Positions 37,255 through 44,685 of a stretch of 64,000 nt of DNA are shown piece after piece. The notes below the pieces were generated by a model. The model was not told the DNA's origin. It did no database searches and was given only the letters and a program-made list of their open reading frames with translations. Numbering within the stretch: the first letter of the stretch is position 1; every line of letters starts with the position of its first letter. Source of the DNA: Muricoccus roseus (GTDB lineage: Bacteria; Pseudomonadota; Alphaproteobacteria; Acetobacterales; Acetobacteraceae); assembly GCF_900141905.1 (NCBI RefSeq), contig NZ_FQZF01000011.1, positions 62,001-126,000 on the forward strand. Direction: 5' to 3'. The position numbers and the translations under genes were made by a program.

Positions 37255-38282
37255 CCCACGCCCTCCCGCACGGGGGTGGGCAGGGCCTGCGTGGCGGGCC
37301 GGCGGGCCGGCAGCCAGGCGGCCACCGCCGGCACGATGCCGCGCGGCAGGAACATGACGAGCAGGATCATCGCCGCGCCATAGGCGATCCACTGCGCCTC
37401 CGGCCGCGCGGAGCCGCGCAGCATATCCGGCAGCAGCCCGAAGATCAGCCCGCCCACCACCGGCCCCCAGAGCGTGCCCTTGCCGCCCGTGATCACCATG
37501 ATGACCATGGTGACGGTGTAGATGAACAGGAACACGTCCGGGTCCACGATGCGGACGTAATGGGCGAAGAGGCTCCCGGCCGCACCCGCGATGCCAGCGG
37601 AGACCACCGTCGCGATCACGAGGTAATGCGTCGCGCGGATTCCGACGGAGCGCGCGAGCGTCTCGTTCTCCCGCAGGGCCACCAGCGCGCGCCCGATGCG
37701 GGAATGCACGATCTGCCGCACGACGAGGAAGGCCAGCACCCCCACGCCGAGGACGAGCCAATAGGTCTGCGCCTTGGAGGTGAGGTCCACCACGCCCTGC
37801 CCCGGCCACCAGAGCGAGAAGGGCGGAATGCCGACCAGCGCCATCGGCCCCTGCGTCAGCTCCACCCAGTTCAGCGCCAGCATCCGCAGCACCTGCGCGA
37901 AGCAGATGGTGATGATGACGAAATAGGCCCCGCGGATGCGGAAGGCGAGCCGCCCCAGCAGCCAGCCGAAGACGCCCGCCACGAGGATGGCCGAGAGGAA
38001 GCCGACATAGACGGGCTGCGGCTCCAGCCGAAGCCGCATCCCGAAGCCGATCCCGATATCGAAGCCCAAGGAGGCCAGCGCGCTGGCATAGGCGCCCAGG
38101 CCGAAGAAGGCCGCATGCCCCAGGCTGAGCTGGCCCGTATAGCCCAGCAGCAGGTTCAGGCTGATCGCCCCGATGATGAAGATGCCGGCCGAGGTCAGCA
38201 CCGCCAGCATGTAGGGGTCGGGCGCGACGACCGGCAGCAGCGCCATGGCCAGGACGAAGGCCCAGCCGACAAGCCCGCTCAT
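37251..38282 (-). CDS. livM: Branched-chain-type ABC permease LivM
   Basis: A 343-residue permease with about nine helices. LNLLLGYTGQLSLGHAAFFGLGAYA is the conserved LivM segment, and GGKGTLWGPVVGGL near the C-terminus is the permease coupling signature. Start at 38282 overlaps the livH stop (ATGA). Confidence 0.93.
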   Translation of the reverse strand: MSGLVGWAFVLAMALLPVVAPDPYMLAVLTSAGIFIIGAISLNLLLGYTGQLSLGHAAFFGLGAYASALASLGFDIGIGFGMRLRLEPQPVYVGFLSAILVAGVFGWLLGRLAFRIRGAYFVIITICFAQVLRMLALNWVELTQGPMALVGIPPFSLWWPGQGVVDLTSKAQTYWLVLGVGVLAFLVVRQIVHSRIGRALVALRENETLARSVGIRATHYLVIATVVSAGIAGAAGSLFAHYVRIVDPDVFLFIYTVTMVIMVITGGKGTLWGPVVGGLIFGLLPDMLRGSARPEAQWIAYGAAMILLVMFLPRGIVPAVAAWLPARRPATQALPTPVREGVG

Positions 38283-39151
38283 CCCACCCGCTCCTTCAGG
38301 GCCACCAGCCCCTGCGGGCGGATCGCCAGCACGAGGATGATGAGCAGGAAGCCGAAGGCATCTCGGTATTCGGTAGAGACGAAGCCGCCGCCGAATTCCT
38401 CGACATAGCCGAGCGCGAAGCCCCCGATTACCGCGCCGGGCAGGTTGCCCAGCCCGCCGAGAATGACGATGGCGAAGGCCTTCAGCCCCACCAGGTCCCC
38501 CATGGTGGGCGAGACCATGAAGACCGGGCCCAGCAGCGCCCCCGCCGCCGCCGCGAGGCCCGAGCCGATGGCGAAAGTGGCGGTGCTGACCCAGCCCACG
38601 CGTACGCCCATCAGCGAGGCCGTCTCCGAATCCTGGAAGGTGGCCCGCATGGCGATCCCCGCGCGGGTGCGCTCCAGCAGCAGCCAGAAGCCAAGGAGCA
38701 GCGCGCAGGCGACCCCGAGCACGAAGAGCCGCAACGGCATGACCGAGACCGGCCCCAGCACCAGCGGCGTTCCGCCGAAGGGTGTGGGAACCAGCTTGGC
38801 CACCCCGCCCCAGGCCCACATGGCCGCGTTCTGCAACACCAGCGCCGCGCCGATCATCGCCAGCATGACGGAATCGATATCGGCCCCGCGCAGCGGGCGC
38901 AGCAGCAGCACCTCGATGGCCGCTCCCAGCGCCACGCCCAGCAGGGTGGCGAGCAGCAGCGAGAGGAAGAAATCCAGCTGCAGCAACGACACCAGCGCAT
39001 AGGTCATGTAAGCGCCGAAGGTATAGAGCTCGCCATGCGTGAAGTTAACCACCCGCATGACGCCGAAGATCAGCGTCAACCCGATCCCCAGCAGCGCGTA
39101 GGTGCCGCCGAGGACCGTGCCGTTGACGAGGTGCTGGAGCGCCTGGTCCAT
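38279..39151 (-). CDS. livH: Branched-chain-type ABC permease LivH
   Basis: A 290-residue permease with about eight helices; GIGLTLIFGVMRVVNFTHGELYTFGAY near the N-terminus and GGLGNLPGAVIGG near the C-terminus are LivH signatures. ATG 39151, 4 bp behind livK. Confidence 0.93.
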   Translation of the reverse strand: MDQALQHLVNGTVLGGTYALLGIGLTLIFGVMRVVNFTHGELYTFGAYMTYALVSLLQLDFFLSLLLATLLGVALGAAIEVLLLRPLRGADIDSVMLAMIGAALVLQNAAMWAWGGVAKLVPTPFGGTPLVLGPVSVMPLRLFVLGVACALLLGFWLLLERTRAGIAMRATFQDSETASLMGVRVGWVSTATFAIGSGLAAAAGALLGPVFMVSPTMGDLVGLKAFAIVILGGLGNLPGAVIGGFALGYVEEFGGGFVSTEYRDAFGFLLIILVLAIRPQGLVALKERVG

Positions 39152-39155
39152 CCTC

Positions 39156-40307
39156 TCAGAGCAGCCCGGTCTTGCCTTCGGAGAGGGTGACGATCGCGAC
39201 ATTGGGCTTGTTCTGCCCGCTCTCGCGCCCCGCCGGCCCTTCCTTCATGAAGGCGATGTCGCCGTTCACGCCCTGCAGCTTCACCTTCCACAGCGCCTCG
39301 CGGATCGCCTCGGATTCGGCGCGCCCGGCGAGCTTGATGGCCTCAACGACCGTCAGCACCGCGTCATAGCCACGGAAGCCCTCCGTCAGCCCGGCGAATT
39401 CCCAGCCATGCTTGTTCCATTCGTCCGTGTAGGCCTTCGCGATCGCCGGATAGGGCGCGCGCTCGGGGAACCAGGGCGCGTAGAACAGGATGTGGTAACT
39501 GGTGTTGCCGGCCGGCAGCGGGTTGGCCAGCAGCGCATCGGGGAAGGACCCACCGGTGGTCACCCAGCGCTTGCCCAGCCGCTGCTCCACCCCCTGGCGC
39601 AGCGCGAGGGTCTGCTGCTCCACCCCCGTGGTGAGGAACACCGTGTCCCCGTCGGACTGCTTCAGCGCCGTGATCTGGGCGGAGAGGTCGGTCGCCTCCG
39701 GGGTCATCGTCTCTGTGCGGCCGATGCCGATGCCCTTGGCCTGGAGGGCGGCGGTGAACTTCTCCGTCGCGCCGCGGCCGAAGTCGTTGTTGACGGAGAG
39801 GAAGTCGATCTTGCGGATCGCCGGGGAGAACTTCGCCAGCTGCTCGGCGAAGGCCACCGCCTCCATCTCCGAGGTGGGAGCGATGCGGAAGACATAGGGG
39901 TTGCCGGAGGTGGTGATGCGCGCCGCCGAGGAGGTCTCGACCACCATCGGCACCTTGTACTCCAGCAGCTTGGGCATGATGGAAAGCGTGAAGGTGGAGC
40001 TCCAGGCGCCGATCATCACCGGCACCCTGTCGCGCAGCACCAGCTTCTCCGCCGCCGCCACCGCCTCGCGCGGGTTGGACTTGTTGTCCTCCAGCACGAG
40101 CTGGATCGGTGCGCCGAGCACGCCGCCGGCGCGGTTGAGCACGTCCACCGCGATCTTCGCGCCATTCGCGACATAGTTGCCCGAAGCGGCGACGGAGCCT
40201 GTCAGCGGCTGGGTCATGCCGATCTTGATCGGATCGGCGGCGAAGCCCGTTCGGTGCAGCGCGGGCAGGGCGAGGCCCGTCAGAAGGGCGGTGCGTCTGG
40301 TCAGCAT
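39156..40307 (-). CDS. Liv-type ABC transporter substrate-binding protein
   Basis: A 383-residue type I periplasmic binding protein (LivK/AmiC-like) with a signal peptide ending near residue 24 (TGFAA). IKIGMTQPLTGSVAASGNYVANGAKIAVD and LEDNKSNPREAVAAAEKLV are family hallmarks; APTSEMEAVAFAEQL and the YDAVLTVVEAIKLAG end are also typical. Directly followed by livHMGF, so it is the receptor of that importer. Ligand unknown; the operon argues for an amide-, amine- or aromatic-acid-type compound and not simply leucine. Confidence 0.92.
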   Translation of the reverse strand: MLTRRTALLTGLALPALHRTGFAADPIKIGMTQPLTGSVAASGNYVANGAKIAVDVLNRAGGVLGAPIQLVLEDNKSNPREAVAAAEKLVLRDRVPVMIGAWSSTFTLSIMPKLLEYKVPMVVETSSAARITTSGNPYVFRIAPTSEMEAVAFAEQLAKFSPAIRKIDFLSVNNDFGRGATEKFTAALQAKGIGIGRTETMTPEATDLSAQITALKQSDGDTVFLTTGVEQQTLALRQGVEQRLGKRWVTTGGSFPDALLANPLPAGNTSYHILFYAPWFPERAPYPAIAKAYTDEWNKHGWEFAGLTEGFRGYDAVLTVVEAIKLAGRAESEAIREALWKVKLQGVNGDIAFMKEGPAGRESGQNKPNVAIVTLSEGKTGLL

Positions 40308-40329
40308 GGCGTTGGCTCCTTGGATGGGG

Positions 40330-41307
40330 TCAGGCGGCAGCGACGCGTGTCTGGCGGTATTTCTCGTCCCGGTAGGCGCCGGAGAGCACGGGCGGGTACT
40401 TGGCCTGACCCGGCGGCGCGATGCATTCGATGGCGGCGTCGTAATTCGGATGATGGAAGAAGGCGATGGACAGGCGCCGACTGCGCGCCGCCGCGCTGTC
40501 CGGCGGGTTCACCACGCGATGCACGTTGGAAACCCAGCGGTCATTCGTCCAGCGCATCAGCAGATCGCCGATATTCACCACGAAGCTGCGCGGGTCCGTC
40601 TCCACATCCAGCCAGCGGCCATCGCGCGTCTGGGCCTGCAACCCACCCGGCACGTTCTCGCCGTTCAGGATGGTCAGCAGCCCGTAATCCGTATGGGCGC
40701 CGGCGCGGAGCTGGCCCGGCGCGGGCGGCGTGAGCTGCTCGGGGTAGTGGTTCAGCCGCATCGCCGTGATGTGGCGGTCGATCTTGTCGTCGAAGAAACG
40801 CTCGGGGATGCCGAGGCCGAGGGCGGCGAGCCGCATCATCTCGACCGTCAGCTTCTCCATCTCGGCATAGTAGGCGGCGGCGGCATCGGCGAAGCCCGGC
40901 GGTTGCTCCGGCCAGAGATTGGGTCGGAAATAGCGCAGCCCTTCCTCGCTGGTGTAGTACGGCTCGCCGGGCCAGGATTCCCGGCCGAAATGGTAGTATT
41001 CCTTCAGGTCCGGCGGCGTCTCGACCGCATTGCCATGCGACAGCGCCTCGACCCCGAGCGCGATGTAGCCACGCGGCGTGCCCTTCACCGGATGCACGGC
41101 GCGCAGCTTCTCCTGCAAGGGCAGGCCGAAGAACGCATTCCCCTTGTCACGCAGCCCATCCATCACCGCCGCCGGCACGCCATGGCCGGTGATGGTGAAG
41201 AAGCCGATCTCCCGGCAGATGCGGTCCATCTCCCGCCCCGTGCGCAGCCGCGCGGCGGCATCCCCGCCCAGGGCGGAGGACAGGTCGATCACCGGGATGT
41301 CGGACAT
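40330..41307 (-). CDS. 2-oxoglutarate/Fe(II) dioxygenase, isopenicillin N synthase family
   Basis: A 325-residue non-heme iron oxygenase with an N-terminal DIOX_N domain (IPVIDLS, GFFTITGHGV) and the 2OG-Fe(II) core: iron ligands His205, Asp207 (HTDYG) and His263 (SNVHRV), and Arg278-x-Ser280 for 2-oxoglutarate. The RLS motif shows a 2-oxoglutarate-using oxygenase and not IPNS itself. It would hydroxylate or desaturate the imported substrate. ATG 41307, 11 bp behind the SDR gene. Confidence 0.9.
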   Translation of the reverse strand: MSDIPVIDLSSALGGDAAARLRTGREMDRICREIGFFTITGHGVPAAVMDGLRDKGNAFFGLPLQEKLRAVHPVKGTPRGYIALGVEALSHGNAVETPPDLKEYYHFGRESWPGEPYYTSEEGLRYFRPNLWPEQPPGFADAAAAYYAEMEKLTVEMMRLAALGLGIPERFFDDKIDRHITAMRLNHYPEQLTPPAPGQLRAGAHTDYGLLTILNGENVPGGLQAQTRDGRWLDVETDPRSFVVNIGDLLMRWTNDRWVSNVHRVVNPPDSAAARSRRLSIAFFHHPNYDAAIECIAPPGQAKYPPVLSGAYRDEKYRQTRVAAA

Positions 41308-41318
41308 GGGCTCCCCCC

Positions 41319-42083
41319 TCAATGGTAGTAGGCGCCGCCATCCACCACGAGCGTCTGCCCGGTGATGAAGGCGGAATCCGGACCCGCGAAGAAGCAGACC
41401 GCGCCGACGAGATCATCCGGCAGCATGTCCCGCCCCAGCACGCGATTGCGCAGCGAGGGCTCCTTCACCCCTGCGATGAGCGTGGGGTTCCGCAGCACGT
41501 TCTCGCTCAGCGTGAAGCCGGGGGCGACGCTGTTCACCAGCACGGCGTGCCGCCCCATCTCGGTGGCCAGCGCGCGGGTGAGGGACACCACGGCGCCCTT
41601 GCTGGCCACGTAATGCGCCATGTACGGATTGCCCTTGAAGGCCACGCCGGAGCTGATGTTCACCACGCGCCCGCCGCCGCGCCGCTGCATGGCCGGCAGC
41701 ACGCCGCGGCAGCACAGGAAGGTGCCGATGACATTCACGTCGAGCACCCGCCGCCATTCCGCGACGTCCAGCTCCTCGAAGGGCTTCGGCGTCAGGCTGG
41801 CATAGATGCCGGCGTTGTTGACGAGGATGTCGAGCCCACCGAAGCGGCGCTCGGCCGCCTCCACCATGGTGGCGACCGCCGGCTCCGAGGTCACGTCACC
41901 CACCACGCCGTGCACGGCCAGCCCCTCTGCACGCAGGCGTTCCGCCGCCGCCTCCGCCCCCTCGAGGTCGCCGATCACCACCGAGGCGCCGCGCCGGACC
42001 AGGCCCTCCGCCAGGGCGAGGCCGATGCCGGCGGCCCCGCCCGTCACCAGCGCGACCCGGCCCTGCAGCGGCCCGGGGCTCAC
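41319..42083 (-). CDS. SDR-family oxidoreductase
   Basis: A 254-residue short-chain dehydrogenase/reductase with TGGAAGIG (14-21), NNAG (89-92), catalytic Ser144/145, Tyr158 and Lys162 (YVASK). A GDL at the end of strand 2 (VVIGDLEG) indicates NAD preference. Starts with GTG in a GTGA overlap with the upstream binding-protein gene. Probably oxidises an alcohol made by, or fed to, the neighbouring dioxygenase. Confidence 0.9.
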   Translation of the reverse strand: MSPGPLQGRVALVTGGAAGIGLALAEGLVRRGASVVIGDLEGAEAAAERLRAEGLAVHGVVGDVTSEPAVATMVEAAERRFGGLDILVNNAGIYASLTPKPFEELDVAEWRRVLDVNVIGTFLCCRGVLPAMQRRGGGRVVNISSGVAFKGNPYMAHYVASKGAVVSLTRALATEMGRHAVLVNSVAPGFTLSENVLRNPTLIAGVKEPSLRNRVLGRDMLPDDLVGAVCFFAGPDSAFITGQTLVVDGGAYYH

Positions 42084-43105
42084 GGCATGCGGTCCGCCTG
42101 GGGCGGCAGGAAGTCGGTGGAGAAGAGCGTCTCCGCCGCCGGCGGATTTTCGATCCGGTTCACCTCGGCGTTGATGGCCACCAGGCGGCGCATCCGGTCC
42201 AGCTCCAGCGCGCCGAAGCCGGTGCGGCGCACATTCGGCGTCAGGATAGCGACGTCGCGGGTCATCGCGAAGCGCTCGCCCTCCAGCGCCGGATCGAACA
42301 GCGCCTCGCGCTTCCTCATCGCCGCCATGCCGGCCGCCGGGTCCGCCAGCGCGGCCTTCAGCCCCTGCAGCGTGGCCCGCACGAAGCCTCGCACGGCCTC
42401 AGGGTTCCGCTCCGCAAAGGCCGCGGAGGTGATGACGCCGTGGCCGTACAGATCCACGCCCGCCGCGGCATAGGGAAGCGAGACGATCTCCGAGGCCGGC
42501 ACGCCCGCCGCCCGGAGCCCGAACACGGCGGATTGCTGCAGCCCGGTGATCGCCTCCACCTGCCCGGTCGCCAGCATGCTCTCGCGCAGGCTGGCGGTCA
42601 TCGAGGTCCAGCGGATGCTCGCCGGATCGATCCCCGCCGCCCGGGCGAAAACCGGGAAGAGCACGCGGCTCGATTCCCCCTCCGGCGCGCCGAGGTTGCG
42701 CCCGGCAAGATCGGCGGCGGTGCGGATGCCCGTCCGCCTCAGCGTCACCACCGCGGCCGGGTTGCTGTCGAACACCATGGCCACGGCGATCACCCGCTGC
42801 TGCGGGTTCCGCGCGTTGAACTGCACCAGGGCGTTGATATCGGCGAAGCCGACGTCGTAGGCGCCGGTGGCGACCTTGGTGATGGTGTCGCCAGAGCCGT
42901 AGCCGCGGTCCTGCTGCACGCGCAGCCCGGCATCCCGGAAGAAGCCCCGTTCCTCGGCCAGCGCCCAGATCGCGTGATAGCCCTGCGGCGCCCAGTCCCA
43001 GGCGAAGCGCAGCGGCGTCTGCGCCTCCCCGCGGGAGGGTGCCATCACGGCGGCGGCGAGCAGCGGCGCCGCGGCCAGCCAACGGAGAAAACGAGAACGT
43101 TCCAT
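42080..43105 (-). CDS. NMT1/THI5-like ABC substrate-binding protein
   Basis: A 341-residue periplasmic protein of the SsuA/TauA/ThiY superfamily, with a signal peptide (PLLAAAVMAPSRGEAQ). PLRFAWDWAPQGYHAIWALAEERGFF is the NMT1 motif of receptors for pyrimidine precursors, taurine, sulfonates and similar compounds. Its usual TauBC/SsuBC partners are absent, yet a complete Liv system follows, so either a distant permease is shared or it acts as sensor. First gene of the 11-gene operon, directly behind the minus-strand sigma-54 promoter. Confidence 0.88.
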   Translation of the reverse strand: MERSRFLRWLAAAPLLAAAVMAPSRGEAQTPLRFAWDWAPQGYHAIWALAEERGFFRDAGLRVQQDRGYGSGDTITKVATGAYDVGFADINALVQFNARNPQQRVIAVAMVFDSNPAAVVTLRRTGIRTAADLAGRNLGAPEGESSRVLFPVFARAAGIDPASIRWTSMTASLRESMLATGQVEAITGLQQSAVFGLRAAGVPASEIVSLPYAAAGVDLYGHGVITSAAFAERNPEAVRGFVRATLQGLKAALADPAAGMAAMRKREALFDPALEGERFAMTRDVAILTPNVRRTGFGALELDRMRRLVAINAEVNRIENPPAAETLFSTDFLPPQADRMP

Positions 43106-43169
43106 GCGTCGGCGCCCCTTCGACGGTTGCGTCGGTCCGGGGCGGATGGGCCCCTGTGCGGGCTGTGAC

Positions 43170-43185
43170 AGCAAGCCCCATGCCA
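43170..43185 (-). promoter_or_regulatory. Sigma-54 promoter, leftward operon
   Basis: On the minus strand, TGGCATGGGGCTTGCT matches the RpoN consensus TGGCACG-N4-TTGCW at nearly every position; GG (43184-43183) and GC (43172-43171) are exactly ten bases apart. Transcription would begin near 43159, about 54 bases before the ATG at 43105. Confidence 0.65.
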
Positions 43186-43261
43186 GGGCCGGGGGCGGGT
43201 TCCGCGCAGAGCCCCGCACAAAGTTTAGGCGCCCCATCGCGGGATCGCCAAAAAAACGTGC

Positions 43262-43314
43262 CTGCACCCACCTATTTCCGCTGGCGCTGCACCCGCCATC
43301 CGCGCGATGCATCG
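43262..43314. promoter_or_regulatory. Candidate enhancer region between two sigma-54 promoters
   Basis: CTGCACCC occurs at 43262-43269 and 43287-43294 (25 bp apart) and contains the NtrC half-site TGCACC; TGGCG-N7-CGCCA (43282-43298) and the perfect palindrome CGATGCATCG (43305-43314) also lie here. The stretch is within about 20-165 bases of each promoter, a usual range for bacterial enhancer-binding proteins. Which motif, if any, is bound is unknown. Confidence 0.35.
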
Positions 43315-43335
43315 GGGGAAGCCAATCAGCGCCCA

Positions 43336-43351
43336 TGGCACGGGCCTTGCC
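43336..43351 (+). promoter_or_regulatory. Sigma-54 promoter, rightward operon
   Basis: TGGCACGGGCCTTGCC matches the RpoN consensus perfectly through TTGC, with GG (43337-43338) and GC (43349-43350) ten bases apart. The start point would be near 43361, 35 bases before the amidohydrolase ATG. Confidence 0.72.
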
Positions 43352-43395
43352 ACCATGGCGGGGCCCGGCGGGCGCCAGGTTCAGGGAAGGCCCTC

Positions 43396-44685
43396 ATGGA
43401 TTTCACGCAAACGGGACCCTACGACACCGTGCTGCGCGGCGGCCGCGTCATCGATCCGGCCCAGGGTCTCGACACCATCGCCGACATCGCGGTGCGGGAC
43501 GGCCGCATCGCCGCCATCGGCCCGAACCTGCCGGGCCCGGCGCGGGATACTATCGACGTGGCCGGCAAGCTCGTCCTGCCCGGGATGATCGACACCCACG
43601 CCCATGTCTATCGCTACGTCACCGGCCGCTTCGGACTGGAGGCGGATATGGTGGGCGTGCATTCCGGCGTAACGACGCTGGTGGACCAGGGCGGCCCGTC
43701 CGTCCTCACCTTCCCCGGCTTCCGCGAGTTCGTGGTGAAGAAGGCCGCGAGCCGCGTCCTCGCCTTCCTCTCCGCCTATATGGTCGGCGGGCTGGAGGGG
43801 CATTACTACCCCGAGCTCTACCGCCCCGACTGCATCGCGGTGGAGGACACGATCCGCTGCGGGCGGGAGAATGCGGACCTGGTGCGCGGCATCAAGGGCC
43901 ATGCCGAGATCGGCGGCTTCACCCGCTGGGGTGACGAGGCGATGCGCCGCGCCGCCATCGTCGCGCGGGAGCTGGACCGGCCGCTCTACATCCATTTCGG
44001 CCAGCTCTGGCCCTTGCCGGAGGACACGCCCTCCTACGACCCCGACGCCATCCTGCCGGAGATGCTGGAAATCATGCGCCCGGGCGACATCCTGGCGCAT
44101 CCCTTCACCCGCCACCCCGGCGGCTTCGTGGACCGCCATGGCAAGCTGCACCCGGTGGTCCGGGAAGCCCTGGCGCGCGGCCTGAAGACCGATGTGGGCC
44201 ACGGCTCCCACTTTTCCTTCAAGATGGCGCGGCTGGTGCTGGAGGCCGGTGTGCTGCCCGACACGCTCGGCGCCGACATGCACGGTTACAACACCACCGT
44301 CCCCAAGCCGCGCGGCACGCCGGACGAGCATCCGGACAAGGAGGAGATGCATCTCTTCGCCGGCAAGCAGAACTTCTCCCTCGCCTCGGCGATGACCAGC
44401 ATGCTCGCCCTGGGCATGGACCTCACGCATGTCGTGCGCATGGTCACGATCAACCCGGCCGAGATGCTGCGGATGGCCGACGAGATCGGCACCCTCCGCG
44501 TGGGGCGCGAGGCTGACATCTCCGTGCTGTCCGACGAACGCGGCCGCTTCCTGCTGCAGGACAATGAGGGAACGAAGGTGGTGACCGAGCGCCTCCTCCA
44601 GCCCGTTCTCTGCCTGCGCGCGGGGCGGCGCTACGATGCCGATTCCATCGTGCTGCCCAAGCCTGTCCTGGCCGAAGCCGCGTGA
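43396..44685 (+). CDS. Amidohydrolase/deacetylase-family metallohydrolase
   Basis: A 429-residue amidohydrolase-fold enzyme. The metal-binding HxH is His68/His70 (DTHAHVYR); Lys167 (RGIKGHAE) is in the place of the carboxylated lysine bridging two metals, and further histidines occur in YIHFGQ and AHPFTRHPGG. This is the dihydroorotase-like branch annotated as amidohydrolase/deacetylase; members open cyclic amides or remove acyl groups. GGAAGG-type ribosome-binding site 5 bases before ATG 43396. First gene of the rightward operon; its stop overlaps the GTG of the molybdenum hydroxylase. Confidence 0.88.
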   Translation: MDFTQTGPYDTVLRGGRVIDPAQGLDTIADIAVRDGRIAAIGPNLPGPARDTIDVAGKLVLPGMIDTHAHVYRYVTGRFGLEADMVGVHSGVTTLVDQGGPSVLTFPGFREFVVKKAASRVLAFLSAYMVGGLEGHYYPELYRPDCIAVEDTIRCGRENADLVRGIKGHAEIGGFTRWGDEAMRRAAIVARELDRPLYIHFGQLWPLPEDTPSYDPDAILPEMLEIMRPGDILAHPFTRHPGGFVDRHGKLHPVVREALARGLKTDVGHGSHFSFKMARLVLEAGVLPDTLGADMHGYNTTVPKPRGTPDEHPDKEEMHLFAGKQNFSLASAMTSMLALGMDLTHVVRMVTINPAEMLRMADEIGTLRVGREADISVLSDERGRFLLQDNEGTKVVTERLLQPVLCLRAGRRYDADSIVLPKPVLAEAA

